This document shows positions 22,301 to 34,427 of a DNA stretch of 64,000 nucleotides, piece by piece; positions within the stretch are counted from its first letter, which is position 1; the number at the start of each line of letters is the position of its first letter. The DNA comes from Anarhynchus alexandrinus. Its lineage: Eukaryota > Chordata > Aves > Charadriiformes > Charadriidae. The stretch covers positions 1,019,448 to 1,083,447 of the forward strand of contig VUYV01000036.1 in assembly GCA_008711295.1 (NCBI GenBank). The letters run 5' to 3'. The translations under genes were made by a program, and so were the position numbers. Below the pieces are notes generated by a model that saw nothing but the letters and a program-made list of their open reading frames with translations, did not search any database and was not told the DNA's origin.

Positions 22301-25300
22301 GACATGGATATTATCCAAAGAAAAAGAGGTAACATATAAAGCAATAAAGGCAGAAAAATTAATAGCGACACTCTTAAATAACTCTGCTAGGTTATATCAT
22401 TCATGCCATTCAGTATTTGACACTGCTTGTTCAAGAACGTTTACTTTTCTGCGCTGCTTTCAACACGGCACTGGTTACAAGGAACGGCACATTGTTTGTT
22501 TGACTGTTCTGTAACTGCAGCAGAACCAAAACCCAGAACTTCATCAAACAGCATTCTTAACTCCTTTCATACCAGATGTTACTCGGTGAAGGAGGAGAGG
22601 AAGATTGTTTAGTAAATTCTCTAATAGAACATAGATAATGTGTACGTGACAATACATTACAGAGGCTTTAAAAATACATAACTTCACAGCTATGAATAGT
22701 TTAGTTATGTTTTTTATTTTTTACTAATTAAATTTACTGTCTGTCAGATGAGCCACACACTTTTTTTGCCTCAAAGAGTAAATAGGTCCCAGAACGTAAT
22801 CTTGTAAAAGTATCTAGTGCAGTGATTTCTTCTGGTGTGAAAAGGCAGCCTCAAGCCTTGTGCTGCCCACATAAATATGTGTGTATATATGTGTGTCTGT
22901 GTGTGTACTTAGCCTATTTTCACTAGATCAGTAGAATCTACTTGTCAGAAGAAGCAGGAATTTATGGGACTGTTTTAAATATTTAATGCCAGCATTTCAA
23001 ACAGTTTGTCTCCTGCTCATTTTATTATGGATACTCTAGTATTATTCCACTTTAGGTTCAGATTTTTAAAAATGTCATTCCACAGAGATAAGTGTATGTG
23101 TTTCAGAGATGCAAATAAGTTGATTTTAATTTTATGAGTTTGCTTCTGTACATGTAGCTTCTGTGACAAGCAGTAAGATGAGTGAGATATATTGGGAGTA
23201 TTTTTAACAAATATTCAGTATACTGTAATGACTTTATAAGTAGCTTTAAGGTGTTTTTTTATTTCTTTTCAGTAGAAGTTTTGCATGCATTTTTTAATTA
23301 GCTTTTACAGATGCTGAAAACAACTGTGTGATACTTGTCAATACTTTCCACTTCCATTGCCTCTGATACAGTCTTATGTTTGCTGCAAATTATTAAAAAT
23401 GAGAGATAGGTATCTAGTGGGATATTTTTAAGTGCAAATGTGATTTGATTAGTTTTTATTTTCTGCAGCCAACAACCAAAATATCAAAAAAGGAGCACAG
23501 CTCACAAAAGGCGTACAAACCAGTGGATACTTCTCACCAGTAGAATTTCTTCCAGAACCAGAACTTGTCTGTGGTGACGCAGCAAACAAGAAAGAAGGGA
23601 TTCTTCCTAAAATAGTGAGTTCCATAAAAATTTGAGACTTGCTCCAGATAATTCACCTGTCAGACTGAATGTTTAATGCAGAGCTTCTATTTCTAGAAAA
23701 TATGTGTAAATATACAAATATATAGAAAATATAATTTAGAAAATATTCAGCTCTTTAAGAGAAACTCTTCCCTTCCAGAAATATCATACTCCATTTTTGT
23801 GACACTTAGTTCATCATATTCTAGATCTTACTGATAATCATTAGCTCAGTTTGTTTCTTTTTCTGCCACTGTCATTTCTTTGAAGTTTTTAAGACTTCAT
23901 TTTGGTTTTCTCCTCTTTTCTTTATTTCTAATGCTTATTTGAGCAGTCTGTTATAACAGCGCTGGCTGCCTTGTCTTTTTGCTTTGGTCTTAATTATGGT
24001 TTCTTTTACTTTCCAGATTTATTTCACAATGCATAAATCTAAGGCTTCCTCTTATTGTCATAGTGCTGGTATTTCTTCTGTCATTTTTCCAGCTTTGTGA
24101 ATATGGTTAGATTTTTTTTTTGTTTTCCATTTCCGTTTTTATTATAAAATAGTACCATTAAAAGTATTGCTAATACTTATGTGACCTCAGGCTAAGATCA
24201 GGAAGATTTGTAAAGTTTTACAAATCAGAATGATACAGATTCTGGTACAAATTGTACAAATTCTGATTACATAAGGCTAGGACTATTTGTCAGAAATAAT
24301 GCTCTCATTATGGTCTTGACTGGCTTCCTGGTAGGATTGAAGCTTTTTCATGGCTGTTTCATTCATATGTTCTCTCTTCCAAAATCCTTTCTGTAAGTAT
24401 GGATGTAGTTTAATGTATGCATTCTTCCAGCATATACTTTAGCGTGTGAGTTATGGAACTGCACAGTTGGTACAAGTGCAGCTCATGGAATCCAACTATA
24501 TGTCATCTTACAAACCCCTCAAACTTGTATATGGCTATTGCTTTATGTAACGTAAGTTACATAAACCCTGTGCTTTCATCACTTTTCGAAGTCAAGCATT
24601 TTAAATACCTGGCTGCCATCTCTTTATGAAGTTGTTTGTTGGATTTTTTTTTTAATATAATGATGATAATCTTCTTCATGAAGGGAAAATAATTGAAGTT
24701 GTTTTGGCTAATAGTTATATTTTCTTTGTTCATTAAGTAGTAATAATTTCTCTTACTTGTCTTAGAAGTGTGTTTTAATCTAGAAGCTTATTTTGCTCTA
24801 AAATAAGCACAAGCTACAAAGTTTAGCATTCACACGTTGGATTACGCTGGCTTTCTCTTCACTTTGTTGCCACTACTTTTCTGCGTTAGTGATTTTTTAC
24901 ATTAATATCTTTTCTGCAGGTTCTTTCCTTTTGAATGTGTATATATACTCACTAGCTGAATTTCTTAGCCAAGATTAATCCTTTCTCCTTCACTGTTTGT
25001 TACTTGATACTCCATAACTTTAAGTACCTCCGTGAAACTGTCTGAATCTACAATTCACTCACTGGAGTAAACAGATCAGATTGTGGAAATAGAGGGTAGC
25101 TAATTGCTTGCTTGTTAAAAGAATAAGGTGGTGGGGTCTGGCCTTCTATTAAAGTCCTTCTAAAGAGAACTACCCTAACACAGATTATCAATTATCAATT
25201 TTGCTTTATGACACTGCAGCTGCAACTTCCCTGAAATGTGTAATATGGAATAGACTTGACTGTCTATTCATGTTGTTTCCAGTGCCTAAAACTCTGTTAG

Positions 25301-28270
25301 ACCTGAGAAGATTTTAGCGCCAAACCCCAGGGTTGTCAAAGCTGGTTTGGTTTAGATGACTTTCTCGTTTTTATGTTTGGCAGTAAGAATGTGATTTCAG
25401 AATCACATAGAAGTTCATATGATTTTGTCTGTTTTATTGATTATTTTTCCCCATCAGTTTCAGTTTTGTATTAATTTATTTCAGGAAAAAGAAACTCAAG
25501 ACAAAGAATGGAAAGAGCAAGCAGACCTCCTAAGACAAGACCAAGACAGGGAAAAGGAAGAGAAACTGAAACGTTTTCAGGAAATACAGCTTTTAGAGGA
25601 GAGAGTTCAAAAACTACATGATGGTAAGGAAACGGGCAGCTGAGGGCTGGAAAATACACCATAGCATACTAATCAAGCGAGGCTGCTAGTTTCTTGTGAA
25701 TAGAGCAAAATGATTTTGCAGCGGTCACTACAGTGGAAAATTATTTTCAGTTATATTATGCAAAGAGACTCAGAAAGAAATACGGGATATAGAGTAGAGT
25801 AATCTGTATCCTGTACTCAGCTGTCATTAAGTATGCAGCAGCAAAAACTGCTGTCCACTAAAAAAATATTGAAGCCTGAGAGATTTTGCTTTGCAAACCA
25901 AGGATGACATAGCAGGTAAATGCTGATGTTATCTCTGGCTTGCTAGATGTTATTGAGGTAGGCAGTAGATTTTTACTATCGGAGAACAAATCTGCTTTCC
26001 TTAATACAGCCTGGTTTTTCAGTACATATCTACTTCACATGTATCATTTGAAATTGTAGTTTCTCTTTTCATTTGTGGTTATCTGAATCATTTGGGGTGG
26101 CTATTTGAGAAATGTCAGTTTCTATCATTATATTTTAATACTGCTTTTTTTACTCATTTGGTTTTCACACCCTCTTAATGACTTACATTTATAAGTCTCT
26201 TAATACTCTAAAGTATTTTAGATGGACTGCATCTTGTCATGTTAAAATACTCTTTCAGTAATTATGGTTAATGAACAGAAACGCTCATTCTAGATGACAA
26301 GGAAAAATTCTAAAAATTTATAGCTGCTTTCAGAGGTAAGTTCTGTGTAAAATCTCCTACCCGCACTGGCATCAGCGCACAACTTACACAAACCAAGAAT
26401 CTGCTCTGTTGTGTCTCTAAGTGAGATGATTATGACCTCCTTTCCCATCTTATACTATAAGCTGATACTTTCCCCACTTTACATACAGAAAGGTAGCTCC
26501 TTACTTTACTTGGTATAATGATATGCTACTGAAAGAAAACATATTAAATGTACTAACTGAAGTGTTGCAGTTATTTCTGTAATTGTGATCTGAAGTACAA
26601 CAGTTCACATGGAACTTTTTGAAAAAATCAGTCAGAAACTTGAATAAAGTGTGTTGAAGGGCCTGAGTAGTCATATTCAACTTCTGGCCAAACGCACATC
26701 TGTTTGGATAGAAAAATATTTTGAAGAGAGAACTATTTGGGAAGCTTCCTTTTTCTTGTACATAGAAGTATTTGCAGGTTCTATCTAGAAGTTTATTACT
26801 GGTTTGCACCTTTGGTGTCTCTTTATAGCTGTGCAAACTGAAATTTGGTATTTGCACAGACATTCTCATTGAGTTCACGTGGTGATGCACAGAACACTTG
26901 TGTAAAGGTGTTTTGTGTATGCAGCAGATGCAGTATATTTTAAATCATTCGCAACTTGAAACTGGTAATGACTGCTAGGACTTTGGGGCGTGATAGCTTC
27001 ACAGGAGTAGTTCCCTTTATGGGGGCGGGGTGGGGGGGGAACCCAAAAATTAAACCAAAAACACATATCCCAGAACCATCCTGAGGTCAGTGATGCTGAC
27101 AAAGAAAAATAAAGTACGGAGCAAGTCAGAACTATTAAAATCAGTGATGTTGTATTTGTTTTCATTCAAACCCAGGAAATGGGAAGGCAATTGGCAAAAA
27201 CAAAATTCCTCTGAAAATTCTAAAACATGGATAATGTTCTAATCCTTTTGGAAGATGACAGTAAACTTTTATATCTTAGCAGAGAACCTGGTGTGAATTT
27301 AATTGTAATTTTTGAAGAATTTATTTTTGCAGTAGGAAAATGATATTGTGCATAGAAAAGCATATTAAAAACTTAATGGCTTTTGCTTGCATTATTTTAA
27401 AATATTCTTTTAAAGGCATTTTAAAACTAAACCATTTTAAGTAATGTTTAAACATTTCCTGCAGAGTGGGAAAGGGAAGAATATGACAAAATGAAAAAAG
27501 AAAGCAGCTTTCTATCGGATAAAGAAGCAAAAGCAAAGATGGAGACAGAAATGCACAAACCTGAAGTAGAGCGAGAAAGCACTGAAATGCTGGAAGAGAG
27601 GCGAAAAAGAGAATTCCTGCTCGCTAAAATGCAAGAAGTTGATAGAGAAACTCAAAATGTAACAAACATGAAACCTGCTTCCCAAGCACTGCTCATAAAT
27701 ACAGCAAGAAAATCTGATTCGCTGGAGAAAAAAGAAAAAACTAATCCATTCCTTGAGATTCCCGGGAGGGTTGCTAATGGATTTCCTGTAGATGACAGCC
27801 AGGGTGATGCCACAAGAGCACAAGGACAGAAGCAACGAAATCTAAGGACCGCAGATTTAAGTAGTGAGTTAACATTTGGTAGTTATGTACCTTCCTTTGG
27901 GAAAGCATCAGGGAGACCAAGTTGGCTTACTCAAAAAAATGAAACCTTAGAAGAAAATGTTAAGGAAAATGCAGATTGCAATAGTAAGAAAGAAAAGAAG
28001 TCCAATTTAATGGAACAACTCTTTGGAAGCAGTGCCAGTACCATCCTTCTTTCTAAAAATAATGATACAACACCTTTTGACATAGATTGGGACTCTAGAA
28101 ATACTCTTCTTGTCGATAAAAACAGTAAAGTCAAAGTAAAAGAAGACAATGAGCTTTTCGGTGAAGGAAGAAACCTAACCAGACACCGTTTGCAACACAC
28201 CACAAGCAAGCAAGGAGTTAAGACCCTTGGTTCTTTAGAAGATGAAATCGAAGAAGTAATCTTACAATGA
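16156..28270 (+). CDS. LCA5: Lebercilin (LCA5), seven coding exons
   Basis: Join of 16156-16354, 18814-19343, 20829-20966, 22232-22328, 23469-23614, 25485-25623 and 27465-28270. It gives 2055 nt, 684 residues plus TGA, and every junction is GT-AG and in phase. The product is lebercilin, a coiled-coil protein of ciliary microtubules and the photoreceptor connecting cilium that links to intraflagellar transport. Loss in humans causes Leber congenital amaurosis 5. Evidence: an MGER start with an acidic/Ser-rich N-terminus; the signature GFRSQSL and [16 protein letters not shown]; a long heptad-rich coiled coil at about residues 100-310 (the lebercilin domain); EWERE near 417; LMEQLFG and FGSYVPSF in the tail; and a C-terminus of EDEIEEV. 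The length is near the human 697. The acidic Ser-rich N-terminus and the 322-370 region are the least conserved. I compared with the human protein from memory. Confidence 0.97.
16355..18813 (+). other. LCA5: LCA5 coding intron 1
   Basis: 2459 bases, GT-AG. No CR1 or other repeat recognised and no supportable exon. A short poly-A/poly-T pair near 17707-17730 could fold. Confidence 0.85.
18814..19343 (+). CDS. LCA5: LCA5 coding exon 2 (lebercilin domain)
   Basis: The largest internal exon, 530 bases, residues 67-243. The acceptor is TTTCCTCTCTTAG and the donor AAG|GTGAGA. It encodes the conserved GFRSQSL, the DLVTKR segment and the strongly heptad-patterned stretch with [35 protein letters not shown] and [12 protein letters not shown]. 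This is the best-conserved part of the protein and the start of the coiled coil. Confidence 0.97.
19344..20828 (+). other. LCA5: LCA5 coding intron 2
   Basis: 1485 bases, GT-AG, AT-rich. Nothing recognisable apart from a poly-T run near 20352. Confidence 0.85.
20829..20966 (+). CDS. LCA5: LCA5 coding exon 3
   Basis: 138 bases, exactly 46 codons (residues 244-289), phase 0 at both ends. It encodes [15 protein letters not shown] and a [16 protein letters not shown] coiled-coil continuation. The acceptor tract is T-rich but interrupted by purines (TTTTGTTTTAATTGAAG), so this is the weakest acceptor of the gene. Skipping this exon would keep the frame. Confidence 0.95.
20967..22231 (+). other. 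LCA5: LCA5 coding intron 3
   Basis: 1265 bases, GT-AG. Contains a CAC trinucleotide run with a C-rich end (about 21982-22002) followed closely by a G-run at about 22028-22036. No repeat element recognised. Confidence 0.85.
22232..22328 (+). CDS. LCA5: LCA5 coding exon 4
   Basis: 97 bases, residues 290-321 plus one base of codon 322. It encodes [15 protein letters not shown] and SPRKD, which align with the family's KEKERELDIKNIYSNR and SP motif at the end of the coiled coil. The acceptor is TTTTTTCACTCACAG and the donor AGAG|GTAACA. It is too short to appear as a long open frame. Confidence 0.93.
22329..23468 (+). other. LCA5: LCA5 coding intron 4
   Basis: 1140 bases, GT-AG. A short TG/TATA simple stretch lies near 22876-22906. 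Otherwise nothing recognisable. Confidence 0.85.
23469..23614 (+). CDS. LCA5: LCA5 coding exon 5
   Basis: 146 bases, residues 322-370. It encodes a TKGVQT motif and ends EGILPKI, both matching the corresponding human segment (TKGVQT and AGIL.PI). The rest is divergent and shorter than in human. The acceptor is TTTTCTGCAG and the donor AATA|GTGAGT. The exon was found by phase and family motifs, since its frame is shorter than 60 codons. Confidence 0.9.
23615..25484 (+). other. LCA5: LCA5 coding intron 5
   Basis: 1870 bases, GT-AG, AT-rich. Includes a small perfect hairpin at 24542-24565. No repeat element recognised. Confidence 0.85.
24542..24565. repeat. Small perfect inverted repeat
   Basis: TTTATGTAAC at 24542-24551 and its exact reverse complement GTTACATAAA at 24556-24565 flank a GTAA loop. 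It is intronic in LCA5. Ten-base arms are near what chance allows in AT-rich DNA. Confidence 0.9.
25485..25623 (+). CDS. LCA5: LCA5 coding exon 6
   Basis: 139 bases, residues 371-416 plus one base of codon 417. Lys/Glu-rich helical sequence ([19 protein letters not shown], then EERVQKLHD), equivalent to the region just before EWERE in human. The acceptor is TTAATTTATTTCAG and the donor GATG|GTAAGG. Confidence 0.92.
25624..27464 (+). other. LCA5: LCA5 coding intron 6
   Basis: 1841 bases, GT-AG. A G-rich stretch lies at about 27019-27040. The antisense frame at 26501-26890 has no family resemblance and is treated as chance. Confidence 0.85.
27465..28270 (+). CDS. LCA5: LCA5 terminal coding exon
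   Basis: 806 bases of coding sequence, residues 417-684. The acceptor is AACATTTCCTGCAG. Motifs in order: EWEREEYDK (417 on), [46 protein letters not shown], and the terminal SLEDEIEEV. All have clear counterparts in human lebercilin. The middle, roughly residues 460-540, is low in conservation. The long antisense frames over this exon are shadows. Confidence 0.97.
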
Positions 28271-29540
28271 TTGTATTTTTATATGTTTCATATGTAAATA
28301 CTGAAAAAATATTTTCATGTAATATTTATTAGATACAGATTTGAAACATTTCATATATATTGTAAAGCCTTATGAAGGAATAATTTACATAAGTGGGTAT
28401 ACGTATAGAGGAAAGATGCACTTTGATAGAACAGCCTAACCTATATGCAGGAAATTTCTTCTAAAATGTGATATCCAAATACAGACCTTGGAGATCTGGC
28501 AGTGATTCTTTTGGCAGAAAGACGGGGAAAGATGTCCTGAGGGATTTTGATAGACAAGATAGGCGCTGGCTGGCCGTTTCAGTCAATTGGAGAAGACACT
28601 CTTGCCCTAGCTTGGGCTGCAGACCGACTGTCACTGTTGCCATGTGGCACCATCTGACTTGTGCAGCTGTGGCTCGGGGTCCCAGAGACTCAGTACGGCA
28701 CAGCTGGTGGGGCTGCCATAGGAATGGAAGGACTTGTGAAGGCTCACGCTCTGTCTCGCAACCTTCATGCTCCCTCTTACTCTTGCTCTCTTGTGTGCTC
28801 ACTCTCTTCCCCCCTCATCCTTCTCTCTGTCACTCTTTCCTTTTGCTTGCTCTTGCCCTCTCTCTCTTGCCATCACTCTCTAAATTTTTTAAGACTTAAC
28901 TGATTTGTAACGATATGTTAAGTAAAATTACACTTCTCACAAGGGAGCATTACTATTTATTGCAGAATGAGTTGCCTAAGGCAGCAAGCTTTTATGTGGC
29001 AGCCCTGGCATTCGGGGCAGCTACTAGATGGGCATCTCTGGCTAGCCAGCTTAGAAAGTGTTGGGGTGGTTTTTTTTTACCTGTGTGCTGCTCATAGTAC
29101 ACTGCTTTTTCATTTGGAGTACTTCTTTTAGGCCTCAGATACTTTCTTTCTCAGGCATTTGGAGAGCCTCTTAACTGTGTGAGGAGAAGGCATGTGTAAC
29201 ATCAGCGTCATGAAATGGATAGAAGAGACGTACCTACCACAAAGGCTCAGGTGGAAAGAGAATATTCTGTACTGCAATCATGTTATCTCAGAAGAACGTC
29301 AACAGAAAGATAGTTAACTCAGGAACAGCTGATCTGTCTTCTGCATAGGATTTCTGTAGACCTTACTACCAAATTTGTCTAACTCTTCTCATATATTCAG
29401 ATTATATTTATTATATAATGCCATTTTTTGTAATTTCTTAATTTTCTATGTAAAATCCCAATCATTACTAAGTCATTTTTTAACAAAATGGTTTTATTAA
29501 ATGAGTTGAGTAAAATTCTTGTGTGTAGATCATCTTTAAC
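28271..29540 (+). other. LCA5: LCA5 3' UTR (end uncertain)
   Basis: Sequence after the TGA. No AATAAA is seen close to the stop. The first plausible poly-A signal is the variant ATTAAA at 29496-29501, with a GT-rich CTTGTGTGTAG about 20 bases downstream. A second ATTAAA lies near 29644, and a canonical AATAAA is at 30626-30631. The 3' end is therefore a guess. The UTR would include a GC-richer block and a pyrimidine tract (28490-28886). Confidence 0.45.
28769..28886 (+). repeat. Polypyrimidine tract
   Basis: About 120 bases almost entirely C and T, with TCTC, CTTGC and TTCC repeats, in the probable LCA5 3' UTR. Frames over it are low-complexity (Ser/Leu/Cys) and are not proteins. Confidence 0.85.
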
Positions 29541-32500
29541 ACAAAGTTCTGACTTTTTATATCATGTTATTGATACTGGGGGTGGTGGTTTGGTAGCAAC
29601 ACGGCTGGTGATGTTATTCACTGGGTGGTGCCACGTATACAAATTAAAAAGGTAGGCAATGAAGGATTTAGCAGAGGCATTCCGGAAAGTAAGCTGAAAG
29701 TCATTCTTTACTAGAATAACAGAATTTGAAATGCCTCTCCTGATATGCTCCCTATGAGCCTGATTTAAAACATACTAAAATACAGAGAAGAATTCTTGTG
29801 ATTTCAGGATGCTTTGAGTCAAGATTTCTCTGAACACAATGGCTCTTCTGAAAAGAAAGGCTGCTGTCTGCATCATGCAATAACTTTGTTTGCTCCCCCA
29901 TTCAGAAAACAAATTAGTCACAGATCCTGACCCAGTGTGTGGGACCATTCTCACTAGGCACCCTGTAGTGAAGAGCAACTCATGTTCACCTGCTTGCTTA
30001 CAGTCCCAATTATATTGATTATAGCATTACAGAATTTAGCTGGGTCATTTTGCTTGCAGACGGTCAAAATATCAGGATAATTCTGACCAGCAGCAGTGAA
30101 TTTGTCTGTTACTCTCCTGCAGTGGCTGCTTTGGTGGAATACTTTGGTGTAAGAGGTAGGAGAAGTCTGCGGGTAAACACTGTAGGTGTTTGTGAGTGGA
30201 TGGTTACTTGTCTAACTTTCATGTCCTACTTGTGGGTGACTGCTGCCCTTCTAGAAGGCAGCACTTTGCTCCTGAAGATAACTGCTGGGATGGGTTGTTT
30301 ATTTTTTCTTTCGTATGGTTGAGGATTCTAAGGCATAAAACAATGATGTAGCTGCTGCGGTTATTAAGGATCATGTAGTTATGGAGGGTTGGTTTTTGTT
30401 TCTTTGGAAGTCAACCCATTAACATCTGGCAAATTCTAACTATCGTGCTGAACTGATGTGCCCTGCTGTTTCAACTACAAATGTATAGTTTCGAAGCTGT
30501 TTCATATTATCAGCCCCTTCTTAAGATCACAAATGTTCACATCATGTTACCAGACTCTTCCTGAAGCTAGCACTGGTGACTTGCACCAAAAAAAAAAAAA
30601 AATGTATCTGCGTTAGTAAGGTGAAAATAAATTAATTTGCTGGGAACAGTATCACAGCTACAGTTTCCCTTTTCCCTTCATTGCCCTCTATCTCTACAGC
30701 TTATTCTCTTTTTCTGGCTACATTTTCCACTTTTAGAGTTACTTGTACGTGAAGACCATTGCAGGTAAAATGTACAAAGCCAACTCTTTGAGAGGGAATC
30801 TTCTCTTTGTGGGGTGAAAACATCTGAGTCGTCCTAACATCTGTAAGCAGCATTTCTGCTGTTGTGTAACAGTTTTCTACTGACTGGAAGCAAGTTTTGC
30901 AAGGTTTTAAAAGGGTCTATGGACCTTATGATTGGGCACATTGATTCCCCTGTAGTCCTCCTGACCCCTCGTCTCAACTATTGTATCCCGACAGTCTGCA
31001 TGTTGCTTTTAGCAGTGGCACAGTTTAGTAGCACTTGATTGGCTGCAAAAGAATCCATCTTTTGTGGTAAAAAGTAGGTCACAAATGCTTTGATTATGAT
31101 TTGATGTTTATGTCCATTTGTAGGTTCTGTTCGTTAGATGTTCAGATCATATGGCTGTTATACCTGTTGTGTTTTGCTTTCCTTCGGAACCACCAAAGGT
31201 GGTGGGAGAAATTCCTCCATTCCAACAAGAAAAGATCATTAACGTTTGATTAACTGTTTTAGTGGAATATTCAGGGAGATTGTTACTGCCCTGGCAAAAC
31301 TGGTCTTCCAGTTCTGATTCCCAGAGGAGCAGTCATCAAACAAAAGTATCTGAGGAGCATCTGATGAAGGTGGTCAGGTGTCAGGGCTCACCTGACAGAG
31401 AAAACAGGAAGTTTTAAGAATAAAGATTTTTCTTTTTGAGAAAGGAGATGAATGGTGGAGGGTGGGGGGAGTATAGCAGATCTTCTGTAATCCAGGAGAA
31501 GAGACGTAAGGTGTAGGAGAACTTGGGATGCCCTTCGCAGCTCTGAGCTGAAGCCTGAGGAACACTACAGTGGTTACGAAAAGTAAACTGGGAAATGCTT
31601 AAACATACTGAATATTTTTCTCAGATCTGTGGTACCTTTGGGCTAGCTACAGAGTAATAAAAAAAAAAAAAAAGATTTTTCAGAACCCTAATAAATCCTG
31701 TGTTTCTGATTTTGCTTCGCCCATTGCATACATGCCTAAAGATGTGAATTGCAAATCTATAATGCTTCCAAAATGGGGATGCTTGGATAGGATGTGCTGA
31801 GGCTACTTGGTAGCCTCAGGTTCACTGCTGGTCCTGAGACAGAAGGTCTAATCCAGCTAGCCCAGAGCCTATTTGCACTGTCAGGAGATGTGCAAGGATA
31901 TCTGATCTGGCACGTTAAGAGTAGGAATTTGTTCAGGGAAACATCTTGGGGCACATGGCTACAAGAGCATCAGCAGGGCTTTTCCTGATGCTTGTGCTCT
32001 AGAGAGTGCTTCGAGTGAGTCTTTGCTATTCAAGAAAATAGGAATAAATTCTGCATAGTGCTCTAAAGAGGAGACCAGTAAAAACCGACACGGCAGAAGC
32101 GAGCGCCTTCAAGGAGAATCGTGCTGCCAATTGCGGGAAGGGAGGTTTTGTTCCCAGAGTTGCATGGCTTCGCTAAGCCTGACCCACTCTTGTTCCGAGA
32201 CGACAACTTTAAGCATGAGAGATGCCCCGGGTGACATTGCTCATTTATAAAATTCCCTTTTGTTGGATCAAATTTAACGTGGTCTCCTGTTTCGAATTAT
32301 CTCTTTGATTAGCTGCAAAGTTTTGATGTCTGCAGGAGGAGAACAATTGCATCAGTGTGCACTGTCAGCCGGGACTTGTGGCTGCTGGGGAGTTGCTAGG
32401 ATACCTCTCCAAAAGGTACGATTCACTTGATTAACCACCAACCCAGTTTGCATGAGAAATATTTTTCCTATCTGTTTTGTACTGGCATCAACTGTGCATC

Positions 32501-34427
32501 GGATGTGCATGTGTGTTCAGAGCAAGCTACAGGTTGATTGTCATGTGTGTCTTTTGCCCGCTTTTGATATGCAAAAAAAACCCAAAACCTCTGTGCTCCT
32601 TAGCAAGGAATCCAGAACAATTATAGTAGGAATTCCAGTAATCTCTAAGATGAGGATTGCTTCCTCATCTTAGGGATGAGGGGAACATCAACCATAGGGA
32701 ACCAAGGGAAGGTTTGACTTTGGATACACGTTTCTGGCATATAGCTAAGGCTTAACTTTCTATCTGTGAAGGTACAAGGGAATTTTTCACTTCCTATGTA
32801 TTATTTTCTCTCCCTGCTCTGAGCAAGCGGTTGGACCAGATGACCCGCCAAGGTTCCAGCCGAAGCTAGTCTATGATTCTGTCATCCTTGCCACATCCCA
32901 CTGGTATTAATGCTCCCTTCCAGCACAAATCCTTTGTGCAAAGCTCCTTCGTGCTACTTGCGCAAAGTTGCCTCAGACACATCCTGTGTGCCCATCTGTT
33001 CTTGAATATGACAGCATTGTTTTCAGGACACAAATCCTAACTCAACTCTCCCTCTCCACAATAGCTGCTTTGTGCATGCTCATCCTTCCAATACCCTTTT
33101 TTCTCTGTCTTCCTGTTTCCTGAGACATTGTGTTCAAACTTTGTCTTGAGGACCTTTTGCTGTTATTTCTGTGAATCTTCCCTTGTTCCACAACCCTGTT
33201 TCTTCTCTTCCCTCTAACTTTCCTAAACTCCTCTTGCAGCTTCCACTGCATCTTTCCCCTTGACGGACCATCATTCATTCATTCCCTCTGAACACTCTTC
33301 TGCTTTTCATCCCCTCAGCACCACAGTTGTCCTCTCCCTAAATTGCCTTTATGTCGTCTTCTCTCCCACAGTGTCTTTCCTCACTCTGGAGCATCTTACC
33401 AGCCATGTTGTGCTGTGTTTCTTCTCACTCGTGGGTGGAAGTAATGTTGCAAGAGGGTAGGAAAGGCCTCGTAGGAAGGGGAAGTGATCTTATTTTGAAA
33501 CTGATTTCACTTGTACTCACGCACTCACACGTGAGCACTAAGGTGCCTGTACTTACACCGTCTGTCCAGTGGCCAGGCAACAAGATACTTGTACCCAGTT
33601 GGCCTGGTCAGGGGTCCTTACAGCCACCCAGAGAACAAGGCTTGCCTGCTCTGAAGTCCTCACATCTCCTGGTCACTGCTTTGGCTGGGGAGGGTGGCTG
33701 GTTTTGGAAATGCCCTTTGTGCCCTTTAGGAGCTGCCCGTGATTTTTGTATCCATCCTGTCCCACCTCTGCGAGTCATTAGGATTTCCTCACTGCCCTTT
33801 CTCTCACCTTCTCTGAGCTGCCATGGGCTCCAGCCTGTTCATCTTCCCACCATCTCCCCTCAATGGCTCAAGTCTTGGGTTTAGTCTGGGTGTAGGCCAC
33901 CCCTTCTATTCCAGGTAACCTGAAACGCTGCATGTTGCTGTGCTAGGATCTTCCCAACCTACTAATCTGAGTGCCTCTTGCAGCCCTTCTGCCCACCCCC
34001 CTGCTGTTCCCACGTCCCAGCCCTTCCCAGTCATTCTCCCTTTATACCAGTCTTGTTTCCATTGCTGTTATCTATGCTGTGATATATTGGGTGTCCGTGG
34101 GACTCGGGCTCTGTGCTGCTGTGTTTTGTAAAGCTTCTAATGAGCTGTTAGCTTCACAGTTTGCTGCTTAATAATTCTCATGGTAGCAAGGATGGATAAC
34201 CCAGGTGCTGTAATTCACTAGAGATCAGTTAATTACTAGCACTTAGCCTGAAGAAATCGTGTTTGGCTTGGCAAAGGGCACAAACTCAGCTCCCATACCT
34301 GACCTTCCTCTTGCTATAAAGCTAACTTTGGCTTTGAATTCTCAGCTGAAACAAGCACAAAACTAAGCCTTAAACTGCCTGCATGAACCAAGCACCCAAG
34401 CCCTGGGGAATGATTCTTATTTAAGAA
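29541..34427. other. Intergenic, no gene seen
   Basis: Downstream of LCA5. It contains genomic poly-A runs at about 30589-30602 and 31659-31673 and one small CR1 tail (32818-32885). GC content rises towards 33-34 kb, which is why longer chance frames appear there. I recognise no protein family. Confidence 0.6.
32818..32885 (+). mobile_element. CR1 LINE tail remnant
   Basis: Very short 3' end: 'ggttggaccagatgacccgc', then 'aaggttccagcc', ending 'tatgattctgtcat'. This is the terminal part of CR1 only. Confidence 0.8.

Noticed and set aside
27512..28209. Antisense frames of 107 and 92 codons over the last LCA5 exon
   Set aside because: Shadow frames of a conserved sense coding exon. Phe/Ser-rich with no motif.
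28468..28903. Frames of 80-143 codons in the 3' flank of LCA5
   Set aside because: They run into the C/T-only tract and become Ser/Leu/Cys repeats. Not protein-like.
33351..33884. 177-codon + strand frame
   Set aside because: Longest non-LCA5 frame outside transposons, but it reads Ser/Pro/Leu/Cys-rich in a locally GC- and CT-rich stretch, with no domain, Kozak support or splice context.
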